A DNA stretch of 64,000 nucleotides from the NCBI GenBank assembly GCA_947458745.1, contig CANGYQ010000004.1, forward strand, positions 186,001-250,000. The letters are read 5' to 3'. The notes below the pieces were generated by a model. That model was not told the origin of the DNA. It did not search any database and worked only from the letters and a program-made list of their open reading frames with translations. How positions within the stretch are numbered: position 1 is the stretch's first letter; each line of letters begins with the position of its first letter. The translations under genes were made by a program, and so were the position numbers. The stretch comes from Bryobacteraceae bacterium (lineage in GTDB: Bacteria; Acidobacteriota; Terriglobia; Bryobacterales; Bryobacteraceae). Of the stretch, positions 21,001 to 31,906 are shown piece by piece.

Positions 21001-22824
21001 TCCACGGTCTACCTGCTGGCGGACGTCGGCCCCAATCACGGTGAGCAGATTGCGGACGCCGGGCAACTGCTTCACCTCGGCCTCCACCTGTTCGAGCAAC
21101 TGGGATGTACCGTCGATGGACGAGCCGGGCGGGACGCGGACGGAGATTTCAAACTCCGCCTGATCATCCTTGGGCAGGAAGTCCTTGCCGATCAGGTTGA
21201 ACAGAGGAACGGTGGAAAGGAAGACCACCGCCGACAGGGAGATGATCACCCAGCGGTGGCGCATTGACCAGCGAAGCATAACGGCATAGGGCTGATCGAG
21301 GGTCTTGTAGAGCCAAGTATCTTTGGACGACTGATGCGCCCCTTCCTTCACCTTCAGGAAGCGCGAACACAGCATCGGCGTCAGCGTAAAGCTGACCAGC
21401 AGCGAGACCATGATGGCAAAGGCGGCGGTGTAGCCAAAGCTGGACATAAACTTGCCGACGATGCCGCTCATCAGCGCCACGGGCAGAAACACGATCACCA
21501 GCGAAAGCGTAGTCGCCAGCACGGCCAGGCCGATTTCGCGCGTGCCTTCGCGGGCCGCTTCCATGGCTGAGAGGCCTTTCTCTTCCATGTTCTTGAAGAT
21601 GTTTTCCAGCACCACAATGGCGTCGTCGATCACGATGCCCACCATCAGCACCAGGGCCAACATGGTGATGGTGTTGAGGGTGAAGTCCATCAGGGCCATC
21701 AGCGTGTAGGTGGAGATGAGTGACGTGGGAATCGCGACGGCGGCGATGAGGGTGGAGCGCCAGTTGCGCATGAATAGCAGCACGATGACCGAGGCAAAGA
21801 TGGCCCCTTCCACCAGGTGCGCTTGCACCGCTTCAAACGACTCTTCGATGAACGTCGATTGATCGCGCACGTAGGTGATCTTGAAGTCGGCGGGCAGCGC
21901 CTTGCGCAGTTCCTCGGTGCGGGCCTTGACCAGCTTGATCACGTCCAAGGTATTTGTGCCGGCTTGCTTGCGCACATCCAGCACCACGGCCGGGATGCCA
22001 TCGAGCCGGGCCAATGAGCGGGGCTCCTTGGTTCCGTCCACCACGGTGCCGATATCGGAGAAGCGGATGGGCGCGCCACCCGAGTTGGCGATGATGATGC
22101 GGTTGAAGTCCTGGGGCCGTTCGACGCGGCCCATGGTGCGGAGGCTGACTTCACGGCGGGCCTGTTCGACGCGGCCGCCGGGAATTTCGACGTTCTGGGC
22201 TTGGATGGCCTGGCGGACCTGCTCCACGTTGAGGTTGTAGGAGTAGAGCTTGTCGCCTTCCAGCCACAGCTGGATCTGGCGCTGGCGGTCTCCGACAAAG
22301 CGGACTTGGCCTACGCCCACCAGGGATTCGATGTTCTTCTTGATTAGGTCATCGGCCATCTTGGTGGTCTCGCGCAGGTCACGCGAGGAGGCGACGACGA
22401 TGGAGAGCACCGGCGCAGAGTCGGTGGCCACTTTCTCGATGATGGGGGCGTCGGCATCGCGGGGCAGTTGGTTGAGGACCTTGGCCACCTGGTCGCGGAT
22501 TTCTTGCGCGCCTACTTCCGGGTCCTTGCTGAGATCGAACTGAATGGCCACCTGCGAGATGCCTTCGGCGGAGGTGGAACTGAGTTCCTCGATGCCGCTG
22601 ATGGTGTTCACCGCTTCTTCAATGCGCTTGGTGACCTGGCTTTCCACTTCTTCCGGGGCCGCGCCGCGCAGCGTGGTGGTGATGCTAACGATGGGAAAGT
22701 CGATTTTAGGGAAGAGATCGACGCCCAGGCGGGCGTAGGACGCCATACCCATCACCATCAACGCCAGAATCAACATCGTGGCGAAGACGGGGCGTTTGAT
22801 GCAGATATTCGCGAGAGTTTGCAT
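18091..22824 (-). CDS. RND efflux pump fused to a TolC-like outer-membrane channel
   Basis: One uninterrupted 1577-residue frame. Residues 1 to ~1020 form a complete HAE1/AcrB-type RND pump: IKRPVFATMLIL at the start, the proton-relay pair Asp400-Asp401 in GIVIDDAIVVLENIF, GIVKKNSILQIDHIK, and the final helices LCLLLTLLLTPVAYS. A basic stretch (SPRRWRR) and a 13th hydrophobic segment (GLFGLLFLLFFAPPVSAQA, cleavage-like site after Ala1055) lead into ~515 residues of TolC/OEP sequence, with LTLKDAIERGLKSNLEVEIS, LVLGITQPLLRG and SEVRNAYQAIQTARQR in a long helical hairpin pattern. Pump and channel are normally separate proteins. The adaptor gene lies 5 bases upstream in the same operon, so a full tripartite pump is encoded by two genes. 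Confidence 0.9.
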   Translation of the reverse strand: MQTLANICIKRPVFATMLILALMVMGMASYARLGVDLFPKIDFPIVSITTTLRGAAPEEVESQVTKRIEEAVNTISGIEELSSTSAEGISQVAIQFDLSKDPEVGAQEIRDQVAKVLNQLPRDADAPIIEKVATDSAPVLSIVVASSRDLRETTKMADDLIKKNIESLVGVGQVRFVGDRQRQIQLWLEGDKLYSYNLNVEQVRQAIQAQNVEIPGGRVEQARREVSLRTMGRVERPQDFNRIIIANSGGAPIRFSDIGTVVDGTKEPRSLARLDGIPAVVLDVRKQAGTNTLDVIKLVKARTEELRKALPADFKITYVRDQSTFIEESFEAVQAHLVEGAIFASVIVLLFMRNWRSTLIAAVAIPTSLISTYTLMALMDFTLNTITMLALVLMVGIVIDDAIVVLENIFKNMEEKGLSAMEAAREGTREIGLAVLATTLSLVIVFLPVALMSGIVGKFMSSFGYTAAFAIMVSLLVSFTLTPMLCSRFLKVKEGAHQSSKDTWLYKTLDQPYAVMLRWSMRHRWVIISLSAVVFLSTVPLFNLIGKDFLPKDDQAEFEISVRVPPGSSIDGTSQLLEQVEAEVKQLPGVRNLLTVIGADVRQQVDRGTVLVELVPERDRKEKQQEIMDLARARLQRFHDVVIGVQPPPIIQGAGPNKELQFYVKGPDLLTLDGYADRIVSKLKTTKGVVDLESSYESGKPELRVRINRDKASDLNVSVASVANAMRTLVGGDSQVTTYREGDDRIDVQLRVDEKFRNSAQALERLYVPSSTLGNVPMASVARLQEASGPIEIQRYNRQRQILITANVVITETSLSEVIAELDKVVAELNLPPGYSTGLIGGTREFGRAASNFLFAIALSFAFMYMILAAQFESFVDPLIILLSLPMSVPFALLSLMLFRENFSIIYSSLGILVLFGIVKKNSILQIDHIKNLRREGLPRLEAIIRGCEDRLRPILMTTAALVAGMIPLALGQGAGAGTRRTAAIVVIGGQTLCLLLTLLLTPVAYSIADDFATSPLWGRLGNFLSPRRWRRVITGATGLFGLLFLLFFAPPVSAQADRPELRLTLKDAIERGLKSNLEVEISRVNTQLQRAAARSALGVYDPTIRLQPGYEKRATPTPNVLQAPTGKLEDTLFNANASYSQRFRANGTQFKADFLNTRQTTNNPFVGLNPFTQSQLVLGITQPLLRGRETDRERTDLMIRNRAAQVSDIEFELKATDIVSRVQAAYWDLLSAQRDAQVKRDSVDYAQKQLEMNLRMIQSGNLAAVERAASEAELERRKDSYLASIELITILENNLKTLIAANREDELWRTAILPIDLEPTTKAPPADLDGALKEAIDKRLELKVLGLQRSSNDDQKKLARNLTKPVANLLVQWINTGLAGAINTAPNPFSNLNGDLYQRTNILSAAAGLPPLVPSSFGGPPPGLTGGYGTNLGNLFAGRFPTIQAGVTIDFTLRNNAAKGQLEQTIQTERQLKLQTAQAEQLVSAEVRNAYQAIQTARQRITAADSSARAAQEKLDSELRLFGTGESTNFLVLTRQNELADSRTRAIAARLNLFKALVALSKATGGALEAAQVKLN
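19654..19720 (-). other. Junction between pump and channel domains
   Basis: This segment encodes the hydrophobic helix and the VSA-QA site that ends at Ala1055. It reads like a signal peptide placed inside the protein. The helix runs from a basic cytoplasmic flank towards the periplasm, as needed to carry the TolC part outward. A TTG at 19707-19705 (residue 1040) is preceded, 8 bases away, by GGAG, so an internal start that would produce the channel with its own signal peptide is possible. Confidence 0.6.
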
Positions 22825-22829
22825 GGCGG

Positions 22830-24026
22830 TTAGTTCACTTTCACGGGCGAACCCTGGATCAGAGCCGCAATGTTGCTGACCGCTACTTTGTCGCCCGCCG
22901 CGATGCCGCCAGCGGGCACTTCCACCCAGTTATCCCCTTCCAGTCCGGGTGGCACTCTGTACTCGGCTACCTTGCCGTCACGAATGGCGAAGACCTTGCT
23001 CAAACCGGCAACGCTGTAGAGCGCCTTTTTGGGCACGGTGATAATCTCGACATCGCGGGCGGTCACCAGGCGCACCTGAACGAAGGTGCCGGGGCGGAGC
23101 TTCCAGGTGGGGTTGGCGATGCGGGCTTCGACCGTCATCGTGCGGGACTTGGCGTCAAGCGACGGGTTCAGCTCGCGGACGGTGGCGTTGAAGGTTTGGC
23201 CGGGCGCAGCATCGGTGGTGAACGTGAGGATCGAGCCCGGGCGCACGGTGCTGGTGGCCACCTCCGGAATATCTGCCCGCAGGCGCAAGGGGTCCGCCTT
23301 GACCATGCGGAGAATGGGCGTGTTCTCCATATCCTTGATGAACTGCCCGGGTGAGACCAGGCGTTCCGTGATGGCGCCATCAAACGGCGCGCGCAGGACG
23401 GTGTCGCTCAAGCGCTTCTCCGCCAGCTGGACTTCCGCCCGCAGTGAGGCGACGTTGGCCACCTGGACGCGCAGATCGTCGCGCGCGGCATCAAGCACGG
23501 CCTGGCGGGCCTGCATGGCCTTTTCCAGTTCATTGAAACGCTCCTTGGCGATGTCCCCGCTGGCGATCAACTTCGCGGCGCTGTCGTACTTGGACTTGGC
23601 GTCCGCCAGTTGCGCCTCGGCCTGCCGGATGGCGGGTGAGGTGGTGGGCTTGACGTTGGCCTGTGACGGATCGAGACCGATGCGCGCTAGTGACTGGGCC
23701 AGCATGGCCCGGGCGCGGTCCAGTTGAAGGCGGTATTCGGTCTGCTCCATTTCGGCCAGTAGGTCGCCCTTGCGGACCACCTGGCCGAAATCGACCGCTA
23801 CTTTGGCAACGCGCCCGCCCACTTCAAAACGCATGGCCACGGTTTCATCGGCCGAGAGTTCGCCGGTGACCTGGATGAACTTTTCCACTTTGCGCGTCTC
23901 GGCGGAGGCAGTCTGGATGGCGATCGGATCCGGAGCCTTGGCGGCGGTGGCTTCGACCTTGGGTTTGTTGCCGCAGGAGGCCAGGAGAGCGGCCAGGAAT
24001 AGAAGAAGGGAGCGCATAAAAGTCAT
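22830..24026 (-). CDS. RND efflux periplasmic adaptor lipoprotein
   Basis: A 398-residue membrane fusion protein. The N-terminus MRSLLLFLAALLASCGNK is a lipoprotein signal with the lipobox LASC. The core has the barrel-sandwich start VTGELSADETVAMRFEVGGRVAKV, a long coiled hairpin rich in Ala/Arg/Glu (residues ~95-190), LRAPFDGAITERLVSPGQFI, then beta-barrel and membrane-proximal domains (FVQVRLVTARDVEIITVPKKAL). It bridges the inner-membrane pump to the outer-membrane channel. The gene starts in the stop codon of tetR (ATGA) and ends 5 bases before the fused pump gene, so all three are one operon. Confidence 0.92.
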   Translation of the reverse strand: MTFMRSLLLFLAALLASCGNKPKVEATAAKAPDPIAIQTASAETRKVEKFIQVTGELSADETVAMRFEVGGRVAKVAVDFGQVVRKGDLLAEMEQTEYRLQLDRARAMLAQSLARIGLDPSQANVKPTTSPAIRQAEAQLADAKSKYDSAAKLIASGDIAKERFNELEKAMQARQAVLDAARDDLRVQVANVASLRAEVQLAEKRLSDTVLRAPFDGAITERLVSPGQFIKDMENTPILRMVKADPLRLRADIPEVATSTVRPGSILTFTTDAAPGQTFNATVRELNPSLDAKSRTMTVEARIANPTWKLRPGTFVQVRLVTARDVEIITVPKKALYSVAGLSKVFAIRDGKVAEYRVPPGLEGDNWVEVPAGGIAAGDKVAVSNIAALIQGSPVKVN

Positions 24027-24652
24027 CGTTTTTCAAGTCCAGTCAAAAACAGGTCCACCATCTGTTCTACGGACTCCCGGCAGGCGGCGGGGCCGCAGCT
24101 ACCAGGCAGATCGCGGAACGGGAACAGCAAGCGATCGAGCGAATAGTGCCCGATCATGGAGCAAAAGGCATAAGAAACCAGCTGAGGATCGGCTGGCCGT
24201 AACCGCCCTGCCGCAATCGCCACGCCGATGTGATCGGCAATCCGGCGGAGAAACTGGGCGGACATGCGCTCAAAAAAGAGCTCGCGCAGCATGTGCCCTT
24301 CCAGACCGCTCTGCAGAAGCAGCCGCATAAAAGTGGGATCGCTTTCATGCCAAAGCACGATCAGATGCGCCAGACGGCGGAAGAATTCTCGGTCATCGGC
24401 GCCGACCGAGAAGATCTCCTCCAGCTGATCATAGAGGGGCTGGCTTTTGGCCATTTTGTGCTCGATCAGGGCGTGGTAGAGATCGCGCTTCGAGGGAAAA
24501 TGCTGATAAAGAACGGGTTCCGTGACGCCCACTTCAGCGGCGAGTTCACGGGTGGTGACGCCGCGGAAGCCGCGTTCGGCAAAGAGCCGGATGGCGGTTT
24601 CCAGAATCATTTCGCGCCGGGCCGGCGCGGGCATACGGGTGGATGGAGGCAT
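24023..24652 (-). CDS. TetR/AcrR-family regulator of the efflux operon
   Basis: A 209-residue repressor with the TetR helix-turn-helix at residues ~13-60: REMILETAIRLFAERGF, then VTTRELAAEVGVTEPVLYQHFPSK. The C-terminal half should hold the ligand pocket. The frame is open to 24679, but that start would place part of a repeated operator-like sequence inside the gene, so the ATG at 24652 is preferred. It is the first gene of the efflux operon and overlaps the adaptor gene by four bases, so self-regulation would also control the pump. Confidence 0.88.
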   Translation of the reverse strand: MPPSTRMPAPARREMILETAIRLFAERGFRGVTTRELAAEVGVTEPVLYQHFPSKRDLYHALIEHKMAKSQPLYDQLEEIFSVGADDREFFRRLAHLIVLWHESDPTFMRLLLQSGLEGHMLRELFFERMSAQFLRRIADHIGVAIAAGRLRPADPQLVSYAFCSMIGHYSLDRLLFPFRDLPGSCGPAACRESVEQMVDLFLTGLEKR

Positions 24653-24660
24653 ACTAGCAG

Positions 24661-24705
24661 CCACTAGCCTAGTCTTCACTAGGTTAGCACTGGCTAGGTT
24701 AGTGG
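24661..24705. promoter_or_regulatory. Candidate TetR operator with three related half-sites
   Basis: Two 12-base arms, CCACTAGCCTAG (24661-24672) and CTAGGTTAGTGG (24694-24705), are inverted repeats matching at 11 of 12 positions. A third copy of CTAGGTTAG lies between them (24679-24687), in direct repeat with the last (24694-24702), offset by 15 bases. The site sits just upstream of the preferred tetR start, where autoregulatory operators of this family are usually found. Confidence 0.6.
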
Positions 24706-24790
24706 ATGATCACATCCGCCCCGAAGATTCGGGAATTCGCCCCAGCGTTGTCGGGTTTAACTGCTGAGGCGGCAGCCCGAGCTCGGCCCC

Positions 24791-24856
24791 AGCCCCATGC
24801 GTCAGCTTGGGGCTGTAACGGGTGCAGGAAGAAGCCCCAAGCTAACGCATGGGGCT
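24791..24856. repeat. Long intergenic palindrome, 24-base arms
   Basis: Arms at 24791-24814 and 24833-24856 are reverse complements at 23 of 24 positions, with an 18-base loop. The arms begin and end with AGCCCC/GGGGCT. The hairpin lies 6 bases after the stop of the M16 peptidase gene. It may end or stabilise that transcript, or belong to a dispersed REP-like family; no other copy is present in this window and no T-run follows on either strand. Confidence 0.65.
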
Positions 24857-24862
24857 CGTTAA

Positions 24863-27604
<2,742 letters not shown>

Positions 27605-27720
27605 GACAGGCTTGTTTTCATGTTACCCCTGTATTCGGGCGATGCCCGGGCGTGACCGGTGGAACCTGGGGCAGAGAGCGCAATTGCGGGGGCAAACGGG
27701 TGGCCGATCCGGCGGCGCGA

Positions 27721-28071
27721 CTACTGTTCCAGCATCGCCTTCCAGGCCGATTCGTCCTGCCCGACGGCCACCAGCTTGCCGCAGCGGATCAGCGGCAGAC
27801 GCAGAAGAGCAGGGTTCTGCTCAATCTTGCGGAGCAGTTCCGGGTCCGGCAGACGGATGTACTTGAGACCGGCATCGACGTAAGCCTTGCCTTCGGTGTC
27901 GAGCAGTGGCGGCAGCCCGAATTTATCCGTAAACCGTTTGATTTCCGCCGGCGCCATGGGCTTCTGCTTCAGATCCACCCAATGGATCGGGATGCGGCGT
28001 TCCTTGAAAAAGCGCTCGGCGGCGCGGGTGGCGGAGGAGTTCTTGAGACCGAAAATCTGAACGCTGACCAT
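27721..28071 (-). CDS. ArsC/Spx-like protein lacking the catalytic cysteine
   Basis: A 116-residue thioredoxin-fold protein of the ArsC/Spx/YffB type: VQIFGLKNSSATRAAERFF, then IHWVDLKQKPMAPAEI, and LLRLPLIRCGKLVAVG near the end, where the conserved cis-Pro loop lies. Family members have a cysteine after FG-x-x-N; here the residue is serine (read directly from the codon), so classical arsenate reduction is unlikely. A binding or regulatory role, or use of the remaining Cys in LIRCGK, is possible. It is a single gene between the M16 peptidase and the divergent sensor kinase. Confidence 0.8.
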   Translation of the reverse strand: MVSVQIFGLKNSSATRAAERFFKERRIPIHWVDLKQKPMAPAEIKRFTDKFGLPPLLDTEGKAYVDAGLKYIRLPDPELLRKIEQNPALLRLPLIRCGKLVAVGQDESAWKAMLEQ

Positions 28072-28153
28072 CTGGGGATGATTGTGACAAATCCTGCGGA
28101 ACAGCAGGGGTCACCGGGCGGGAGTTGTTCATAGCAGCCGATAAAGGTCCGAT

Positions 28154-30250
28154 ATGTGCAGGACGGGAAATCTATTGCTGACTCCGCCGAGGCACCCTCT
28201 CATCGCGAACCGTAGAGCCGCCGCCGCGGTTACCCTCGCCGCTCTGGTGGGCGCGCTGGGGCTGGCCTATTCCTTCAGTCGCTATCGACCGCCGAGCCGG
28301 CCGCTCCGCATTGCCGCCTGGAACGGTCCGCCGTTTGAGATCGTCCGCCCGGATGGCACGGTGGGGGGCCTGGGTCCGGATGTCGTGAAAGAGGCCGCGG
28401 CCCGCCGGGGCATCGCCTTAACGTGGGTATCTCCGCCCGAGGGGCCGGAGGTACTGCTGCCATCGCGGCAAGTGGACCTATGGGCGGTACTGTCCGTCAC
28501 GGAGTCGAGACAAGCGAAGTTCTTCCTGACACGCCCCTGGGCGGATACCTACTTTGGCCTGGTGTCACTGTCGGAACATCACCAGGAGCCGGTGGAGGCG
28601 ATTGGGGTGATTCGTGGGGGGGCGACGCAACGGCTGATTGCCCAACATCACTGGCCTGCGGCTCAGGTGCAGCCGTTCGATGATCACCGCGAGCTTTATG
28701 ATGCGCTTTGCCAGGGCAAGGTAAGGCACATCATCATGAGCCAGCGGTGGTTGATGGAGAGTTCGCTGACGCGGACGCCCGCCTGTCAGCAGGCCTCCTT
28801 TGGCGTCACCATGCTGCCGGGGGCGCGGGTGGACGTAGCCACGGGCGCGGCCCCGGGGCAAGAGGAGCACGCCCAAGCGATCCGGGACGAGATTGACCGG
28901 ATGGCGGCGGACGGCACCTTGAACCGGATTGCAGCGGGCTACCCGGTGGGCCTGGGCAGTACGGACTGGATGCTGAAATTGGCCGACGCCAAGCGCCAGC
29001 AACAGGCATTGTGGGGCAGCCTCCTGTTGATGGCGCTGATTGCGGTGATGACCGCGTGGCAGGTGCGGCGGGTACGGGCAGCCCGGCAGCAGATGGAACT
29101 GGCTCTGCGGGCGGCGGAGAAGGCCAATGCCGCCAAGTCAGAGTTTCTGGCGTCGATGAGCCACGAAATCCGGACTCCGATGAACGGCGTGATCGGCATG
29201 GCGAATCTGCTGCTGGAGACTCCACTGACGCAAGAGCAGCGGCAACTGAGCGAGACTCTGCGAGGGTCGGCAGATGCGCTGCTGGTGATCCTGAACGACA
29301 TTCTTGACCTGTCGAAGATTGAAGCCGGACGGTTGACCCTTGAAAAGATCCCGTTCAACTTGGCGAATGTCGTCCGCCAATCGGTGCAGAGTTTTGAAGC
29401 GGTAGCGCTGAAGAAGGAGTTGTCGCTAACGCTGGAAATCAAGGGCCCGGAGATATTTGTGATCGGCGACCCGAGCCGGTTGCGCCAGGTGGTGTTGAAC
29501 CTGGTGGGCAACGCGCTGAAGTTCACCGACCGGGGTGGGGTGGCGGTGAGGTTGGCCACGCAGTTGGAGGACGGCCGGGCATCGCTAAGGCTAAAAGTGG
29601 CCGATACGGGAACCGGTGTTCCGGAAGATAAGCGCGAGCTGATCTTTGAGCGCTTCCAGCAGGCGGATGCGTCGACCACACGGCGGTTTGGGGGCACGGG
29701 ATTGGGACTGCCGATCTGCAAGTTGCTGATGGAGGCGATGGGCGGCTCGATCGGCGTCCTGCCTGGCGAGCGTGAGGGATCGGTCTTCTGGGTGGAGGTG
29801 GCACTGGAAGTGGCGCAGGAGGCACCGGAGCGTCGGGCGGCTCCGGCTCCGCAACCAGTGTTCTCAAGGCGGCCACGCGTGCTGGTGGCTGAGGATAACT
29901 CAGTCAACCGGATCGTGGCGGAGCGGACACTAGCCAATCTGGGGTGCGATGTCGATCTGGCGGTGAACGGCCTGGAAGCTTTGCACCGCGTGCTGAATGG
30001 GCGCTACGACATGGTGTTCATGGACTGCATGATGCCGGAAATGGATGGCTACACCGCGACCGAGGAGATCCGCCGGCAGGAAGGCGACGGGCGGCATACC
30101 CCGATTGTCGCGATGACGGCCAGCGTGCTGGAGGCTGAGCGCCGGCGCTGCGAAGAGTGCGGCATGGATGACTTTGTGCCCAAGCCCTGGCAGCCGGACG
30201 AGGTCCGGCAAGTGCTGCTGCGCTGGCACCGGACGCTCGAACGCGACTGA
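28154..30250 (+). CDS. Hybrid sensor histidine kinase with solute-binding sensor domain
   Basis: A 698-residue membrane kinase. Order: first membrane helix (~22-40), a periplasmic type 3 solute-binding domain (~48-265), second membrane helix (~286-304), HisKA with His337 in [15 protein letters not shown], HATPase with N-box [10 protein letters not shown] and G-boxes DTGTGVPED and GGTGLGLPI, and a C-terminal receiver with Asp624 in [11 protein letters not shown]. The layout resembles BvgS/EvgS sensors. No response regulator or Hpt gene is adjacent, so the output is unknown; the signal is probably a small solute, inferred from the sensor fold. The ATG at 28154 gives a plausible short cytoplasmic leader. 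Confidence 0.9.
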   Translation: MCRTGNLLLTPPRHPLIANRRAAAAVTLAALVGALGLAYSFSRYRPPSRPLRIAAWNGPPFEIVRPDGTVGGLGPDVVKEAAARRGIALTWVSPPEGPEVLLPSRQVDLWAVLSVTESRQAKFFLTRPWADTYFGLVSLSEHHQEPVEAIGVIRGGATQRLIAQHHWPAAQVQPFDDHRELYDALCQGKVRHIIMSQRWLMESSLTRTPACQQASFGVTMLPGARVDVATGAAPGQEEHAQAIRDEIDRMAADGTLNRIAAGYPVGLGSTDWMLKLADAKRQQQALWGSLLLMALIAVMTAWQVRRVRAARQQMELALRAAEKANAAKSEFLASMSHEIRTPMNGVIGMANLLLETPLTQEQRQLSETLRGSADALLVILNDILDLSKIEAGRLTLEKIPFNLANVVRQSVQSFEAVALKKELSLTLEIKGPEIFVIGDPSRLRQVVLNLVGNALKFTDRGGVAVRLATQLEDGRASLRLKVADTGTGVPEDKRELIFERFQQADASTTRRFGGTGLGLPICKLLMEAMGGSIGVLPGEREGSVFWVEVALEVAQEAPERRAAPAPQPVFSRRPRVLVAEDNSVNRIVAERTLANLGCDVDLAVNGLEALHRVLNGRYDMVFMDCMMPEMDGYTATEEIRRQEGDGRHTPIVAMTASVLEAERRRCEECGMDDFVPKPWQPDEVRQVLLRWHRTLERD

Positions 30251-30280
30251 TGACGGGCGGGTACGGCCAGGGTGGCCGGC

Positions 30281-31906
30281 TCAGGCGGTCTGAACCTGTT
30301 GCGACTGCAAGTTGAGCTGCTCAATCTCCAGTTGCCGGATCTTGAACTTTTGTACTTTGCCCGTCACCGTCAGCGGGAACGCGTCCACGATGCGGATGTG
30401 CGCGGGGATCTTGAAATGGGAGATGCGGCTCTTGCAATAGTCGCGAAGCTCTTCCGTGGTGGCGGTCTCCCCCGGCTTCAATCGGACCCAGGCGGCGACG
30501 ATCTCGCCGAACTTCAGATCCGGCAGGCCAACCACTTGGACTTCCGCCACCTTGGGGTGCGAGTAGAGAAACTCCTCGATCTCGGCCGGGTAGATGTTTT
30601 CCCCGCCCCGGATAATCATGTCCTTGGCGCGGCCGGTGATGTGGAAATGGGCGTCGTCGCGCATGGTGGCCAGGTCTCCCGTATGCAGCCAGCCCTCGGC
30701 GTCGATCGCGCGGGCGGTAGCCTCCGGTTCGCCATCGTAGCCTTGCATCAGCAGATAGCCGCGGGTGCAGAGCTCACCTTGTTGGCCGATGGGCACGGTT
30801 TCGCCCGTCACGGGATCGATGATCTTCACTTCGACGTTGGGTGTCGCCTGCCCCACGGTGGAAGTGCGCTGCTCGAAGTTGTCTTGCGGAGCATTCATGG
30901 TGATCACGGGCGAGGCTTCCGTTTGCCCGTAGATGACGCAAACATCCCGGCAATGCATGTCCGTGTTCACGCGCCGCAGCAGTTCCACCGGGCACGGAGC
31001 GCCCCCCATGATGGCGACGCGCAGTGATGTGGTATCGAATTGCGAGAACTCAGGATGGCTCAGCTGCGCGATGAACATGGTGGGCACACCGCCGAGCACG
31101 GTCGCCCGTTCCTGACTGATCGACTCCAGCGCGGCGCGTGGATCAAAGATTGGGGACGGGAACACCATGGCGGTTCCATGGACGACGCAATTCAACGCGG
31201 AACAGACGCATCCGGCGCAGTGGTAGAGCGGGAACGGAATGCACATAGTGTCCAGTTCCGTCATCTCCATCCATTCGCCGGTAAACCAGGCGTTGTTCAC
31301 CAAGCCGCGATGCGTCAGCACGACGCCTTTGGGCGACCCGGTGGTGCCGGAGGTGTACTGCATGTTGGTGGGGTCGTCCGGCAGCACGGGCCGGGTAGGC
31401 AGGTCCGCGCCATTGGCGAGCATGGTGGTCCACTCATCGCTGCCCAGGTAGACGACGTGTTCCAGCGCCTGATCCGGCTGGCGCGCGGCTTCCAGGATCT
31501 CGCGGAAGTTGGTGCGTGCGTCGCGCTCAAACAGGAACAGCGCCTTCATGCCGGACTTACGCAGCACGTAGGCCAGTTCATGTGACCGGTAGGCCGGGTT
31601 GACGTTCACCAGCACGTAGCCCGCGCGGGCGCAGGCATACTGCAGTAACACCCATTCCAGGTGGTTCGACGCCCAGATGCCGACGCGGTCCAGCGGCCGG
31701 AGACCCAGCCCGGCCAGGCCGCGCGCGGTGCGATCCACCTCAGCGTCGAACTCACGCCAGGTAAGCCGGACGTTCTGGTGCCGGACGACAATGCCCAACC
31801 GGTCCGGCCACCGCTGTGCGGTTTGCCGGAGAGCTTCGCCCATCGTGAGATCGAGCAGGGGCGCCGTCGGGCCGGCAGAATAGCTGAGCGGGAGTGCGCT
31901 GCTCAC
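30281..31906 (-). CDS. AMP-dependent acyl-CoA synthetase/ligase
   Basis: A 541-residue ANL-superfamily ligase that activates a carboxylic acid as the acyl-adenylate and transfers it to CoA. Motifs: the P-loop YTSGTTGSPKGVVLTH, the adenine-binding YGQTEASPV, GWLHTGDLA, the hinge GRAKDMIIRGGENIYPAEIE, and the catalytic lysine region LTVTGKVQKFKI. It resembles medium/long-chain fatty acyl-CoA synthetases (FadD-like/AcsF type). Its start overlaps the stop of the upstream enolase-superfamily gene by four bases (ATGA), an odd pairing. Substrate not determined. Confidence 0.9.
   Translation of the reverse strand: MSSALPLSYSAGPTAPLLDLTMGEALRQTAQRWPDRLGIVVRHQNVRLTWREFDAEVDRTARGLAGLGLRPLDRVGIWASNHLEWVLLQYACARAGYVLVNVNPAYRSHELAYVLRKSGMKALFLFERDARTNFREILEAARQPDQALEHVVYLGSDEWTTMLANGADLPTRPVLPDDPTNMQYTSGTTGSPKGVVLTHRGLVNNAWFTGEWMEMTELDTMCIPFPLYHCAGCVCSALNCVVHGTAMVFPSPIFDPRAALESISQERATVLGGVPTMFIAQLSHPEFSQFDTTSLRVAIMGGAPCPVELLRRVNTDMHCRDVCVIYGQTEASPVITMNAPQDNFEQRTSTVGQATPNVEVKIIDPVTGETVPIGQQGELCTRGYLLMQGYDGEPEATARAIDAEGWLHTGDLATMRDDAHFHITGRAKDMIIRGGENIYPAEIEEFLYSHPKVAEVQVVGLPDLKFGEIVAAWVRLKPGETATTEELRDYCKSRISHFKIPAHIRIVDAFPLTVTGKVQKFKIRQLEIEQLNLQSQQVQTA

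Noticed and set aside
18091-22824. Fusion as a simple assembly artefact
   Set aside because: The frame is intact across the junction with sensible sequence on both sides and a helix in the expected orientation; an artefact would more likely break the frame. Read support still needs checking.
28154-30250. Novel sensor system
   Set aside because: Layout matches known BvgS/EvgS-type hybrid kinases; only the missing partner is notable.
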